Notes: generated by a model from the sequence alone, not told the origin. A DNA stretch of 42,332 bases from Pseudomonadota bacterium (GCA_018262505.1 JAGSYV010000013.1:1-42332); one strand, 5' to 3'; positions 32,534 to 42,236 are shown, numbered from the stretch's first letter. Translations and numbers: made by a program.

Positions 32534-34423
32534 TCAGTTCTCCGCCGCCTCAGCCTCCTCGTATTCGGCCGAGAGCGTCAGCCATTCCTCTTCGAACGTA
32601 TCCAGACCGCGAACGGCGTCGGCTCGCTCCTTGGAGAGCTTGGCGCCCTTGGCGGGATCGCTCGTAAACAGGGCAGGGTCGGCGAGCGCGAGGTCAATCC
32701 GACCGATCAATTTCCTCAGCTTGTCCATTTCCGCTTCAATGCCCTGGATGCGCTTCCTGAGCGGAGCGAGCTGAGTGCGCCGCTCGGCGGCGAGACGGCG
32801 GCGATCGGCATTGGTGACCCTCTGATCGTCGCCTTTCACTGCCCGATCGGCATCGCCGGGGCCAGAAAGGATAAAGCGTTTGTAGTCGTCCATGTCACCG
32901 TCAAACGGCGTGATGGTGCCTTTGTCCACCAGCCAGAGACGATCCATGGTTGCCTCGACCAGATGCCGGTCGTGGCTGATCAGGATGACGGCGCCCTCGA
33001 ACTCGTTGAGGGCCTGGATCAGACTTTCGCGGCTGTCAATGTCGAGATGGTTGGTCGGCTCGTCGAGGATCAGCAGGTTCGGCCCGTGAAAAGTGGCAAG
33101 ACCGAGGAGCAGGCGGGCCTTCTCGCCACCTGAGAGTTCGCGAGCGGGCGTATCCATCTTGTTGGTGTCGAGGCCCATCTGGGCGACGCGCGACCGAACG
33201 CGGGCGTCGGGCGCATCCGGCATCAGGCGGCGAACATGGGCGACGGCCGTCTCGTCCGGATGCAGCTCGTCGAGTTGATGCTGGGCAAAGAACGCAATCT
33301 CCAGCTTGCCGGCCTTGACGATGTTGCCCGAGAACGGCTCCAATCGATCGGCCAGAGCCTTAGCGAAGGTGGACTTGCCGTTACCGTTCTTGCCCAAGAG
33401 GGCGATGCGGTCGTCGTCGTCGATGCGCAGCGTCAGACGCTTCAGAACCGGTTTCTCGAGATCGTAGCCGAGATCGACCTTGTCGTAGGTGACGATGGGC
33501 GGCGCCAGCTTGGCCTTGGGATTGGGGAAACTGATCTGCCGGACGTTGTCCTCCAATACGGCATCGACAATATCGAGCTTTTCCAGCATTTTGATGCGTG
33601 ATTGCGCCTGCGTCGCCTTGCTCGCCTTGTAGCGAAAGCGATCGACGAAGGCCTGCAGGTGCTTGCGCCGTGCCTCAACCTTTTCGCGCGCCTTTTCCTG
33701 CAGCAGCAGCTTCTCCTGTCGCTGGCGGGCAAACGAGCTATAGCCGCCTTTCCACAGCGTCAATTTGCCGTCGGACAGATGGCAGATGTGATCGACGGCG
33801 CTGTCAAGCAGGTCGCGGTCGTGGCTGATCAGCACGACCGTATAAGCGTAGCGCTGGACGTAGTTGGTCAGCCAGAGCGTACCTTCGAGGTCGAGATAGT
33901 TGGTTGGCTCGTCGAGCAGCAAAAGATCAGGCTCGGTGAACAGCACGGCGGCCAGCGCCACGCGCATTCGCCAGCCGCCGGAAAAGTCGGAGCACGGGCG
34001 TCGCTGGTCGGCCGAATCAAAGCCCAGGCCGGACAGGATGGTGGCGGCTCGCGCCTCGGCTGAATGCGCCTCGATGTCGGCGAGCCGCACCTGAATTTCG
34101 GCGATGCGATGAGGGTCGGCAGCCGTCTCGGCCTCGGTCATCAACGCGGTGCGTTCGGTGTCGGCGGCCAGCACGAAGTCGATCAGCGACGTGTCCGAGC
34201 CTGGAGCCTCCTGAGCGACCCGGCCAATACGGGCGCCGCGCTTGAGATCGATAGTGCCGCTCTCGGGCGAAAGCTCACCGGCGATGATATTGAACAGCGT
34301 CGTCTTGCCGGTGCCGTTGCGGCCGACGAGGCCGACTTTGGCACCATCATGGATGGTGACGGAGGCGCCCTCGATGAGAGTACGGCCGGCAATGCGATAG
34401 GTTAGATCGGAGATGATCAGCAT
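32534..34423 (-). CDS. ABC-F family ATPase (YheS/Uup type)
   Basis: A soluble double-ATPase with no membrane domain, 629 residues. Domain 1 has Walker A GRNGTGKTT, signature FSGGWRMR and LLLLDEPTNYLD. Domain 2 has GKNGNGKST, signature LSGGEKARLL and LLILDEPTNHLD. Between them is the charged helical linker (about 240-300) typical of ABC-F factors that bind the ribosomal E site. A C-terminal coiled-coil-like region (about 530-625, RKRIQGIEAEMDKLRKL) resembles YheS/Uup. The start MLIISDLTYRIAG at 34423 matches the family; an in-frame codon 14 residues upstream is less likely. Probable translation factor. Confidence 0.9.
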   Translation of the reverse strand: MLIISDLTYRIAGRTLIEGASVTIHDGAKVGLVGRNGTGKTTLFNIIAGELSPESGTIDLKRGARIGRVAQEAPGSDTSLIDFVLAADTERTALMTEAETAADPHRIAEIQVRLADIEAHSAEARAATILSGLGFDSADQRRPCSDFSGGWRMRVALAAVLFTEPDLLLLDEPTNYLDLEGTLWLTNYVQRYAYTVVLISHDRDLLDSAVDHICHLSDGKLTLWKGGYSSFARQRQEKLLLQEKAREKVEARRKHLQAFVDRFRYKASKATQAQSRIKMLEKLDIVDAVLEDNVRQISFPNPKAKLAPPIVTYDKVDLGYDLEKPVLKRLTLRIDDDDRIALLGKNGNGKSTFAKALADRLEPFSGNIVKAGKLEIAFFAQHQLDELHPDETAVAHVRRLMPDAPDARVRSRVAQMGLDTNKMDTPARELSGGEKARLLLGLATFHGPNLLILDEPTNHLDIDSRESLIQALNEFEGAVILISHDRHLVEATMDRLWLVDKGTITPFDGDMDDYKRFILSGPGDADRAVKGDDQRVTNADRRRLAAERRTQLAPLRKRIQGIEAEMDKLRKLIGRIDLALADPALFTSDPAKGAKLSKERADAVRGLDTFEEEWLTLSAEYEEAEAAEN

Positions 34424-34672
34424 GGTCGGGCGATTTCGCCCGAACCGCCGAGAAAGGCAAGACACAGCGGAGGAAAATTCGCGCGCTGCGGCAAGGCGCG
34501 GGATGCCCGACAGCCCCGCAGGCCGACAACCGGAACCGCCGAGGAGTTGGCCGATGACTTCGCCTTTGGTGCGTGTCGGAGCATGTCGCCATGGTTATTA
34601 ACCCGCACTTGTTGCCGTCGCACGGCATGCCCACTTCGGCTCCAAGCCAAGAGACGATGTCGGGGGAGCGCG

Positions 34673-36277
34673 ATGCGGGGACAGAAGTTGAAGCTTACAG
34701 TGGCCATTTTTGCTGCCACCATCGCGGCAGTGGGCGTTCTCGGCTACCAGGCTCACCAGATATTTGGCTCGGTGCCCTATCTCTTTCATCGCAACGCCGA
34801 ACTCAAGGCCGACGGTTACTACATGGCCGAGTTCGAGTTCAGGATGCTCGGCATCGTCAAGAAGCTCTCCGACGGCAACTATCTCGACGCCTATTCGACC
34901 TTGCGTCGGTTGCGATACCAAATGGAAAGCGGCGACGGTATGGTCAAAATGCCAGCCGATACGTCCGCGAAGGCGCGCTACGAATTTCTTCTGTCCCGCC
35001 AGGACCCGACGACGGGTGCTTTCATGAGCCCGGACTATCCAGCGTTCACATTTGTCGCGCCAACGCTCAACGTCGTCGAGGCGCTTGACAGGCTGGCCAC
35101 GGAAATTGGAGAGCCGCTGCGGCTCCGCTATCCTCTTCGTTTCCTGGACGCCATGGCTACGCCGGAGTCCCTCCGCGCCTATCTCGACGCCCATCTTTAC
35201 ACCGCTCGCTTCTGGGCGGAGCACCTCCCAGGGCCGGGCGTCTACGGCCCCGCCATTTCGGAGCTCGCCTACGTTGATCTGTTCGAAACGACCGGCACCT
35301 ATCGTTTCACGCCAGCCTGGCACGAGGCGTTTCGCGACTGGCTCGACGCGACGCAGGATCCGGAGTCTGGCATGTGGGGCGCCCGCATGGGCACGCCGCG
35401 CGCCTTCGAGACCAAACACGATGCCAACTCGACCTATCACATTCTCCATTATCTCCTGACCGATGATGGTGCCGACCGCGATCCGGCGCATCCGTTGCGC
35501 CACGCCGACGCGCTGGCTCGGAGCCTGATGGCGGCGATGACGGCCCCCATGCCGGCCGGCGAGGACGAGCAACACGCCTGGAGCCTTGAGCAGGCGCAGG
35601 CGACGCAGCTTCTGACGCGCCGCCTGTGGGGGCACCTCGACGCCTCGGGGAGGGCGGCGGTTCGCTCGGCGCTGGAAGTGGCGCTGACCGAGCGATACCG
35701 TCTGCTTGACGAGGCAAAGGGCGGCTTCTCCATCTATCTCGGCTCGGCGGCCGACGTCGACGGGACGACAACGGCACTCGGCTTCATCGAGGCGACAGGC
35801 AGCCTGCCGGGAACGTCCGACCACGCCCGCCTGTGGGGCGAAATAGAAACGCCCACCGTCGATACCGTTACCTTCACTTCGCCGGCAGCGATTGAATTGC
35901 CGGACAATCCGACCATCAACTCCTTCCGTCTTTACATCGGCCCGACGCTAACAAGTGCCGACAACGGCCAACCCATTGCCGTTCTCTATCCGCCCAACAA
36001 GGGGGTGGTGCGCGACGTGATCGACCTCAGGCAGAGCGTTGGGCGCTTCCTGGCCGGCGCTGGCGCCAGCTTCGGCAATTGGTCGACTGCCGACAGCATT
36101 CGCAGTTCGGCGCTGCATCCGGACAGTGCGGCGCCCACCATTCCCGTTCTGAGAGTCGGCCGCACGCCCGGCGACGCCATCGGCGACATCGGCAAAGGCG
36201 CGTCAGACCTCATGCTGGTCGGCTACGACGTCTTCCAGCGGCCAGTCTTCGCCCGCCACTGCCGCGTCGGGGGCTAA
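34673..36277 (+). CDS. exported protein of unknown function with toroid-like helical repeats
   Basis: A 534-residue protein with an N-terminal signal or anchor (LKLTVAIFAATIAAVGVLGY). The body contains helix-rich segments with SRQDPTTGAFMSPDY and DATQDPESGMWGARMGTP followed by HDANSTYHILHYLL. Short Q/D-P-x-x-G-x-W/F motifs like these occur in alpha/alpha-toroid proteins such as prenyltransferase/terpene-cyclase-like or glycan-active enzymes, but I do not recognise a family. The C-terminal third looks beta-rich. The start at 34673 has GGGGGAG upstream. It is divergent from the ABC-F gene and followed by the deacetylase after about 100 bp. Confidence 0.72.
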   Translation: MRGQKLKLTVAIFAATIAAVGVLGYQAHQIFGSVPYLFHRNAELKADGYYMAEFEFRMLGIVKKLSDGNYLDAYSTLRRLRYQMESGDGMVKMPADTSAKARYEFLLSRQDPTTGAFMSPDYPAFTFVAPTLNVVEALDRLATEIGEPLRLRYPLRFLDAMATPESLRAYLDAHLYTARFWAEHLPGPGVYGPAISELAYVDLFETTGTYRFTPAWHEAFRDWLDATQDPESGMWGARMGTPRAFETKHDANSTYHILHYLLTDDGADRDPAHPLRHADALARSLMAAMTAPMPAGEDEQHAWSLEQAQATQLLTRRLWGHLDASGRAAVRSALEVALTERYRLLDEAKGGFSIYLGSAADVDGTTTALGFIEATGSLPGTSDHARLWGEIETPTVDTVTFTSPAAIELPDNPTINSFRLYIGPTLTSADNGQPIAVLYPPNKGVVRDVIDLRQSVGRFLAGAGASFGNWSTADSIRSSALHPDSAAPTIPVLRVGRTPGDAIGDIGKGASDLMLVGYDVFQRPVFARHCRVGG

Positions 36278-36377
36278 CGGTCGCAGAACATCAGTTTCGC
36301 TTTGCCGTCCGTCGTCGACCCGTTACTGTCAACGTGGAACCGGCGGCAGCCCGTCGGCGCGTCGAAAAGCTCTTGCC

Positions 36378-37409
36378 ATGAAAACCGTCTGTTCCTCCCG
36401 CCACCGGCTTCATATCAACAATCAGGAACTCAACGCCGGAGTCATCACGCCCGCTTTCGAGCTGCCGGCCCGCGTTGACTTCATTCTGAAGCGGATTGCG
36501 GCGGTCGGTCTCGGCGACGTGATCGAGGCGGCCCCCATCGACGCCGTGGCGGCGGCGGCCAGAGTGCATGACGCCGGGTATCTCCAGTTCATGGCCGACT
36601 TCTGGACGCTCTGGCTTGCCGAGGGGCGAACTGGCCCGACCATGCCCTATGTGTGGCCGGCGCGTGGTCAGCGGGATATTCGGCCGGAACACGTCAACGG
36701 CCTGATGGGCTACTATTCCTTCGACGGCGGTGGCTCCTTCGTCGAAGGGACTTGGGAGGCGGTTCAGTCGGCGGTGTGGTCGGCGGTGGGAGCCGCCGAG
36801 TTGATTCATGGCGGCGAGAGGGCCGCCTATGCGCTTTGTCGGCCACCAGGGCATCATGCGGGATCATCGACCATGGGCGGCTATTGTTTCATCAACAATG
36901 CCGCCGTGGCCGCCCAGTGGTTCCTGGATCACGGGGCGCACCGCGTCACCATCCTCGACGTCGACTACCATCACGGCAACGGCACGCAGGAGATCTTCTA
37001 TCGGCGCAACGACGTGCAGACGGTGGATCTCCACGCCGACACGCGCTTTGCCTATCCCTTCTTCTCCGGCCGCGCCGACGAAACAGGCGAAGGGGAAGGC
37101 GAAGGCTTCGCCCTCAACCTGCCGATGCCGTTCGGGACTGACTGGAAGACCTGGGGCGGCGCGCTCGAGGATGCCTGCCGGGCGATAGAAGCCTTCGGGC
37201 CGGATGTCGTCGTCATATCGCTCGGTCTCGATACCTTCGAGGGCGACCCAATTTCAAAGTTCCGGTTGAAACGCGAGGACTATCCGAAGATCGGCGCCCG
37301 CATAGCCCGCCTAGGCCGGCCGACGCTCTTCGTGCAGGAAGGCGGTTACGCTGTCGAGGATATCGGCCACAACGCGGTTGGGGTGCTCACCGGTTTCGAG
37401 GAATCCTGA
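36378..37409 (+). CDS. histone-deacetylase-family amidohydrolase (acetylpolyamine type)
   Basis: A 343-residue zinc hydrolase of the arginase/deacetylase superfamily. The tandem histidines are H159/H160 (RPPGHHAG). Zinc ligands are D196 and H198 (DVDYHHGNGT) and D285 (LGLDTFEGDP), and the transition-state Tyr lies in the C-terminal EGGY. Length and the YHHGNGTQEIFY motif fit acetylpolyamine amidohydrolase better than histone deacetylase-like AcuC. It would remove acetyl from acetylputrescine or similar small amines. It is followed by two VOC genes on the same strand. Confidence 0.9.
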   Translation: MKTVCSSRHRLHINNQELNAGVITPAFELPARVDFILKRIAAVGLGDVIEAAPIDAVAAAARVHDAGYLQFMADFWTLWLAEGRTGPTMPYVWPARGQRDIRPEHVNGLMGYYSFDGGGSFVEGTWEAVQSAVWSAVGAAELIHGGERAAYALCRPPGHHAGSSTMGGYCFINNAAVAAQWFLDHGAHRVTILDVDYHHGNGTQEIFYRRNDVQTVDLHADTRFAYPFFSGRADETGEGEGEGFALNLPMPFGTDWKTWGGALEDACRAIEAFGPDVVVISLGLDTFEGDPISKFRLKREDYPKIGARIARLGRPTLFVQEGGYAVEDIGHNAVGVLTGFEES

Positions 37410-37490
37410 TAGTTTGCGTCAGTAGCCAATCCTGACAGAGGTTGGCGGGGTTAACAGCTATGTCTACCGCCATCAACAAGGGAGACAAAA

Positions 37491-37883
37491 ATGCTGGATC
37501 ACATGGGCTTTCCGGCCGTTGACTATGACAAGTCAAAGGCCTTTTACGACAAGGCTTTAGCTCCGCTCGGCGTCTCGGTGGTGATGTCCGTCTCTGCCGA
37601 GGAAACAGGCGGCGACGCGTTCGCCGGCTACGGTAGCGACGGCAAGCCGGATTTTTGGGTCGCGGCCGGCCGGCCGGCCGGCGAGATCACGCATTTCCAC
37701 GTCGCCTTCGTGGCCAAGGATCGTGCCACCGTTGATGCCTTTTATGCCGCGGCCATGGCAGCGGGCGGTCGTGACAACGGTGGGCCAGGACTTCGACCGC
37801 ATTATCATCCCAACTATTACGCCGCCTTTGTTCTGGACCCCGATGGCAACAACATCGAGGCTGTCTGCCACAAGCCAGAATGA
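37491..37883 (+). CDS. VOC-family (glyoxalase/dioxygenase fold) protein 1
   Basis: A 130-residue protein with two beta-alpha-beta-beta-beta modules. It starts MLDHMGFPAVDYDKSKAFYD, has a mid HFHVAFVAKD, and ends AFVLDPDGNNIEAVCH. The His near the N-terminus, the mid-domain His and the C-terminal Glu are the usual metal-ligand positions. The GGAGAC site is well placed. The substrate cannot be told. It is paralogous to the next gene. Confidence 0.85.
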   Translation: MLDHMGFPAVDYDKSKAFYDKALAPLGVSVVMSVSAEETGGDAFAGYGSDGKPDFWVAAGRPAGEITHFHVAFVAKDRATVDAFYAAAMAAGGRDNGGPGLRPHYHPNYYAAFVLDPDGNNIEAVCHKPE

Positions 37884-37885
37884 AA

Positions 37886-37918
37886 GGGCGGGCGACAGCC
37901 CCCTGCTGCCGTCCGCCC
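37886..37918 (+). terminator. hairpin between the two VOC genes
   Basis: GGGCGGGCGACAGC (37886-37899) pairs with GCTGCCGTCCGCCC (37905-37918) at 12 of 14 positions around a 5-nt loop. It sits in the 45-bp gap and has no U-tract; partial termination or mRNA stabilisation is possible. Confidence 0.5.
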
Positions 37919-37928
37919 CTGAACCGTA

Positions 37929-38336
37929 ATGTTTGATCATATCGACTGTCCGGTGACGGACATCCGCCGTTCTGTCGCCTTCTATGACGCGTTACTGGAA
38001 CCACTTGGCATCGCGCGGTTGATTACGCGCATTGCCTCAGGAGCTGCCAGCGCGTCGAATGCCGGCTACGGCCGCGATGGGCATGCCGGCTTCTGGCTGT
38101 CGGATGCAAGCCGCAAGGGACATCTCCATGTCGGCTTTTCCGCCTCGACGCGCGAGGCTGTTGCCGCCTTCCATGCGGCTGGGCTGGTAGCCGGCGGCGC
38201 GGACAATGGCGGGCCGGGACTTCGTCCCTATGCGGCGAACTATTATGCCGCCTATATCATCGATCCGGACGGCCATAACATTGAAGCGGTCTGCCGCGCG
38301 GATCCTGATCAACAGATGGTGCCGAATTGGGCATAG
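37929..38336 (+). CDS. VOC-family protein 2 (tandem paralogue)
   Basis: A 135-residue VOC protein. It shares with its neighbour the ADNGGPGLRP, NYYAAYIIDPDGHNIEAVC and N-terminal FDHIDCPVTDIRRSVAFYD segments, so the pair arose by duplication. Metal-site candidates are His near residue 4, His in HLHVGF and the Glu in NIEAVC. Its 3' end overlaps the convergent btaB gene by 28 bp. Confidence 0.85.
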   Translation: MFDHIDCPVTDIRRSVAFYDALLEPLGIARLITRIASGAASASNAGYGRDGHAGFWLSDASRKGHLHVGFSASTREAVAAFHAAGLVAGGADNGGPGLRPYAANYYAAYIIDPDGHNIEAVCRADPDQQMVPNWA

Positions 38337-38971
38337 CCACGCACCGGGCGCTCGAAGTTGAGCGTGCGGCCATTGGCCTGTGCCAGCCGGGCCATTTCCG
38401 CTTCCAGATTGGCGCGTGGCGCGACGTGGAAAAGGGAAAGCCAACCGTGCAGAAGCGCACGGGCCGGAGCGCCCAGTCCCTCGCAAAATCCGAAATCGAC
38501 TGCCGAGAGACGTCCTTCGTCCCTGACCAGGGCGAGACCGTGCGCCAGTGCCGTCGTCCAGTCGGGGATCATCGACAGCGTATAGGAGAAATAGACGCGG
38601 TCGAAACACCCCGTTCCGAAGGCCGTATCCGGATCGAAGAAGCAGGCGTCGCCTTCGGCGAGGCGAATGTCGAGGCCTGACCGTTCGACATTGCGACGCG
38701 CCGTCTTCAGCATTTCGGCCGAGATGTCGAAGCCGAAAAGACGTGCGCCGGGATAGCGCCGGCCGGCGGCGATGAGGTTTCGGCCGGTGCCGCAGCCGAT
38801 CTCCAGCACACAACCGCCCGGCGGAACATCGAGGGCATCGATCATGCGATCGCGGCCAAGGAGGTAGGGTTTGCGGGTCGCGTCATAGACGTGCCGGGTC
38901 AGCCGGTACATGCGATCCATGGCCACCTTCTGGCCGTCCGATGACCGGGAGGCCGAGGCCGGCGCGGTCAT
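38309..38971 (-). CDS. btaB: betaine-lipid N-methyltransferase BtaB
   Basis: A 220-residue class I SAM methyltransferase with motif I VLEIGCGTGRNLIAAG near residue 55, FGFDISAEML, and YFSYTLSMIPDW. N-terminal MYRLTRHVYDATRKPYLLGRD is typical of BtaB, which methylates diacylglyceryl-homoserine three times to the betaine lipid DGTS. The preceding gene is btaA and they overlap by 4 nt, which confirms the assignment. DGTS replaces phosphatidylcholine when phosphate is scarce in rhizobia and Rhodobacter. Confidence 0.9.
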   Translation of the reverse strand: MTAPASASRSSDGQKVAMDRMYRLTRHVYDATRKPYLLGRDRMIDALDVPPGGCVLEIGCGTGRNLIAAGRRYPGARLFGFDISAEMLKTARRNVERSGLDIRLAEGDACFFDPDTAFGTGCFDRVYFSYTLSMIPDWTTALAHGLALVRDEGRLSAVDFGFCEGLGAPARALLHGWLSLFHVAPRANLEAEMARLAQANGRTLNFERPVRGYAQFGTIC

Positions 38972-40194
38972 GCCGCCCTCACATAAAGATGGAAGCCGCC
39001 ATAGATCGACGAGCGGTCGCGGGCGACATAACCTGCCACGGTCGACGGGTCATAGGACCAGCCCGAGCGGATATCATCGGGCAGGACCGCCTCGAGCGGG
39101 CTGTCGAGGCCGGCCGAACGGAAAATGACGCGGGCGTTGGGGCGCGCCGTCCGGCTGATCTCGGTCCACAGGGCGATCATCTGGGCCGGCGTCATCCAGT
39201 CCTGGGCGTCGAGCAAAACGTAGCCATCAAGGCTGTTGGCCGGCATTCCGGCGAGTTGGTCGGTCATCGACGCGTGTATGGCCGTCACGCGATCCGCGTT
39301 GGCGCGGACGGCCTCGTAGGCGTCGCCCGTAAGGTAGGGCGGGACGGCGCGACGGTTCTCGCGGTCATAGCCGCGGCCAAAGGCTTGCCAGGCGAAATAA
39401 TTGTCCTCAAGCGGAAAGTCGCAAGCGAGGCGTGAGAGGCGCTGGCGCAGCAGACCGGCCAGATCGCCGCCGGCATCGGCGGAAAGGTAGGCGAACTGGG
39501 CCGGCGGAATGCCAAGACCGTAGAGCGATACCGGCATGCGGCAGAGCCAGCGGACAAGCCTGGAATCGAAGACCGGCGCCAGATTCTCTTCGAACAGTCG
39601 CCGCTGCTCGTCGAGCCCGTGAGCCGTCAGCATCAGCCGAGGGTTCTTGCCATAGGCGCGGGCGAGCAGGTGCATCACACCGATGAAGCGACCGAGCAGG
39701 CCGTAGCGGTAAATGTTGCGGGTGAAAATGGCGATCTGCCGACGGCCGATCAGCCCGCGCTTTTCCCAATACTCCCTGGCATCTTGCGGCAGGTGATCGC
39801 GCAGAAAGCGGTCATAACGGGCGGTATTTTCGCGTTCATCGGCATGGCCGAAGAAGCGGAAGAAGCTTTCGTGGTTCGGCAAATGGCGAGCCGCCGTCAG
39901 CTTCAGCTTGAGCAGGGCGATATGGGCGGGGTTGAGATCGACGGCAATAATCTCGGCGGGGGAGGCCGCCAGATAGTTCATGACGTTGCAGCCGCCCGAA
40001 GCAATCGTGATGATGCGCTTGTCCGGACCGAGCTCAAGCGCCGCCATGTCGACGGCCGGATCTTCCCAGATCTGCGGATAGACCAAGCCGGAGAAGGCGA
40101 GGGTGAAGAGGCGTTCGAGAATGCCCTGCCGACTGGTGAGCTTGTTGGCATGCACCGCGTTTGCCAGGAGGTCCTTGGTCTTCTGCTTGCTCAT
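38968..40194 (-). CDS. btaA: S-adenosylmethionine:diacylglycerol 3-amino-3-carboxypropyl transferase BtaA
   Basis: A 408-residue enzyme that moves the aminocarboxypropyl group of SAM to diacylglycerol, giving diacylglyceryl-homoserine, the first step of DGTS synthesis. Recognised by SGLVYPQIWEDPAVDM near residue 35, IASGGCNVMNYLAASP near residue 65, VDLNPAHIALLKLKL and the C-terminal YGGFHLYVRAA. It is first gene of the btaA-btaB unit. Upstream, a GTGTCAT half-site resembling a Pho box (minus strand, 40282-40288) may link it to PhoB, but the second half-site is poor. Confidence 0.93.
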   Translation of the reverse strand: MSKQKTKDLLANAVHANKLTSRQGILERLFTLAFSGLVYPQIWEDPAVDMAALELGPDKRIITIASGGCNVMNYLAASPAEIIAVDLNPAHIALLKLKLTAARHLPNHESFFRFFGHADERENTARYDRFLRDHLPQDAREYWEKRGLIGRRQIAIFTRNIYRYGLLGRFIGVMHLLARAYGKNPRLMLTAHGLDEQRRLFEENLAPVFDSRLVRWLCRMPVSLYGLGIPPAQFAYLSADAGGDLAGLLRQRLSRLACDFPLEDNYFAWQAFGRGYDRENRRAVPPYLTGDAYEAVRANADRVTAIHASMTDQLAGMPANSLDGYVLLDAQDWMTPAQMIALWTEISRTARPNARVIFRSAGLDSPLEAVLPDDIRSGWSYDPSTVAGYVARDRSSIYGGFHLYVRAA

Positions 40195-40541
40195 GGAGGC
40201 GTCCCCTCAGTCGGCAGGTGAAAATGGCCCGCGAGTCGCCGTGCGGCCTGCCGCCTGAGCGAAGGCTTCTCCCACAATCGGATGACACTATTCCGACGAA
40301 GCCGGCAAAGTCGGAAGCAACGAGCTTCGAAAACGCCGGCAATGGAAAATTCTTCCGTGGATACTGACCTTGTTCCGCACCACGGAGGGGCCGTCGATCA
40401 GCCGGTGAAGCATGCAATCCATCGTCTGAATTCTTGACAAATCCGCCCTGCCGTGCGCTTGTCGCGCCCACAGATCCGGCCGCCCCCGAGGCGAGATTCC
40501 GGAGCCGTTCCCGACGGATTCAACGAGACAGGACGATCATC
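40195..40541. promoter_or_regulatory. divergent btaA/aspS control region
   Basis: About 350 bp between the divergent starts, without a gene. Toward aspS there is a rhizobial-type CTTGAC -35 at 40433-40438, but the -10 is weak. Toward btaA, GTGTCAT (complement of 40282-40288) matches six of seven bases of a Pho-box half-site; the partner half-site at the expected 11-bp phase matches poorly. Confidence 0.4.
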
Positions 40542-42220
40542 ATGCACGCCTATCGCTCCCACACCTGCGGCCAACTTCGAGCCAGCGACGTTGGGCAGAA
40601 TGTGCGGCTGTCCGGAAGCTGGCCGAGACGCTGCGCGCCGAGTGGGTGATCCGCGTCGACTGCCTCGTCCGCGCCCGCACGCCCGAGACCATCAACGCGA
40701 ACCTGCCGACCGGCGAGATCGAAGTGTTTGCCAACGAGATCGTCGTGCTGGCGCAGGCCAAGGACCTGCCGCTGCCGGTGTTCGGCGAGCCGGATTATCC
40801 GGAAGACGTGCGTCTCAAGTACCGTTTCCTGGATCTTCGCCGCGAGACGTTGCATGGCAACATCGTCAAGCGGACGAAGGTCATTCGCTCCATGCGTCGC
40901 CGCATGGAAGATGCCGGCTTTACCGAATACTCGACGCCGATCCTGACGGCCTCTTCGCCGGAAGGCGCGCGCGACTTCCTGGTTCCGAGTCGCATCCACG
41001 CCGGCAAGTTCTATGCGTTGCCGCAGGCGCCGCAGCAGTACAAGCAGCTACTGATGGTGGCCGGTTTCGACCGCTATTTCCAGATCGCCCCCTGCTTCCG
41101 CGACGAAGACCCACGTGCGGACCGCCTGCCGGGCGAATTCTACCAGCTCGACCTCGAGATGAGCTTCGTGACGCAGGACGATGTCTTCAACACCATGGAG
41201 CCGGTGGTCCGTGGCGTCTTCGAAGAATTTGCCGAGGGCAAGCCGGTCACCCAGCAGTTCCGCCGCATCAAGTATGACGATGCCATCCGCCTCTACGGCT
41301 CCGACAAGCCGGACCTTCGCAACCCCATTGAAATGCAGGCGGTGACCCAGCATTTCGCCGGCTCCGGTTTCAAGGTTTTTGCCCGCATGATCGAGGCCGA
41401 TCCCAAGACGGAAGTCTGGGCGATCCCGGCCAAGACGGGCGGCAGCCGCGCCTTCTGCGACCGCATGAACTCCTGGGCACAGGGCCAGGGGCAGCCTGGT
41501 CTCGGCTATATTTTCTGGCGCTCCGAAAATGGCACGCTGGAAGGCGCCGGTCCGCTCGCCAAGAACATCGGGCCTGAGCGCACCGAAGCCATTCGGGTGC
41601 AGCTTGGCCTCGCCGAGGGCGATGCCGTATTCTTTGTCGCCGGTGACCCGACGAAGTTCTACAAGTTTGCTGGCGAGGCGCGCAATCGCGTCGGATTCGA
41701 TCTGAATCTGGTCGATACCGAGCGCTTCGAACTCTGCTGGATCGTCGATTTCCCCTTCTACGAGTGGAATGACGACGAGAAGAAGCTCGACTTTGCGCAC
41801 AATCCCTTCTCGATGCCGCAAGGCGGCCTTGATGCGCTGAACAATCAGGATCCGCTGACCATCAAGGCCTTCCAGTACGACATGGTCTGCAACGGCTATG
41901 AGATGGCCTCGGGTTCGATCCGGAACCAGTCGCCTGAGACCATGGTCAAGGCGTTCGAACTGGTCGGCACCTCCAAGGCTGAGGTTGAAGAGCGTTTCGG
42001 CGGCATGTATCGCGCCTTCCAGTACGGCGCACCGCCGCATGGTGGCATGGCGGCTGGCGTCGATCGCGTGGTGATGCTGCTGTGCGGTGCGCAGAATCTG
42101 CGCGAGATCACGCTGTTCCCGATGAACCAGCGTGCCGAAGACCCGTTGATGGGCGCGCCGTCGGAAGCCTCGACCAAGCAGCTGCGCGAGCTGCATCTGA
42201 AGCTGAACCTGCCGAACTGA
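40542..42220 (+). pseudogene. aspS: aspartyl-tRNA synthetase gene with internal deletion and frameshift
   Basis: The N-terminus [24 protein letters not shown] is the AspRS anticodon-binding domain start. After the codons for VRLSG (about 40614) the frame jumps to [15 protein letters not shown]. Some 35 residues of the OB-fold that normally lie between (the GW...RDHGG..FIDLRD region) are missing and the frame shifts. From 40616 the remainder is complete and conserved: [47 protein letters not shown] (motif 2) and GVDRVVML (motif 3). The family is the bacterial-type AspRS, probably non-discriminating as in other alphaproteobacteria. Because the gene is essential, a sequence or assembly error or a second copy is likely. 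Confidence 0.85.
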
Positions 42221-42236
42221 TCGGCAGGCCTCATCA

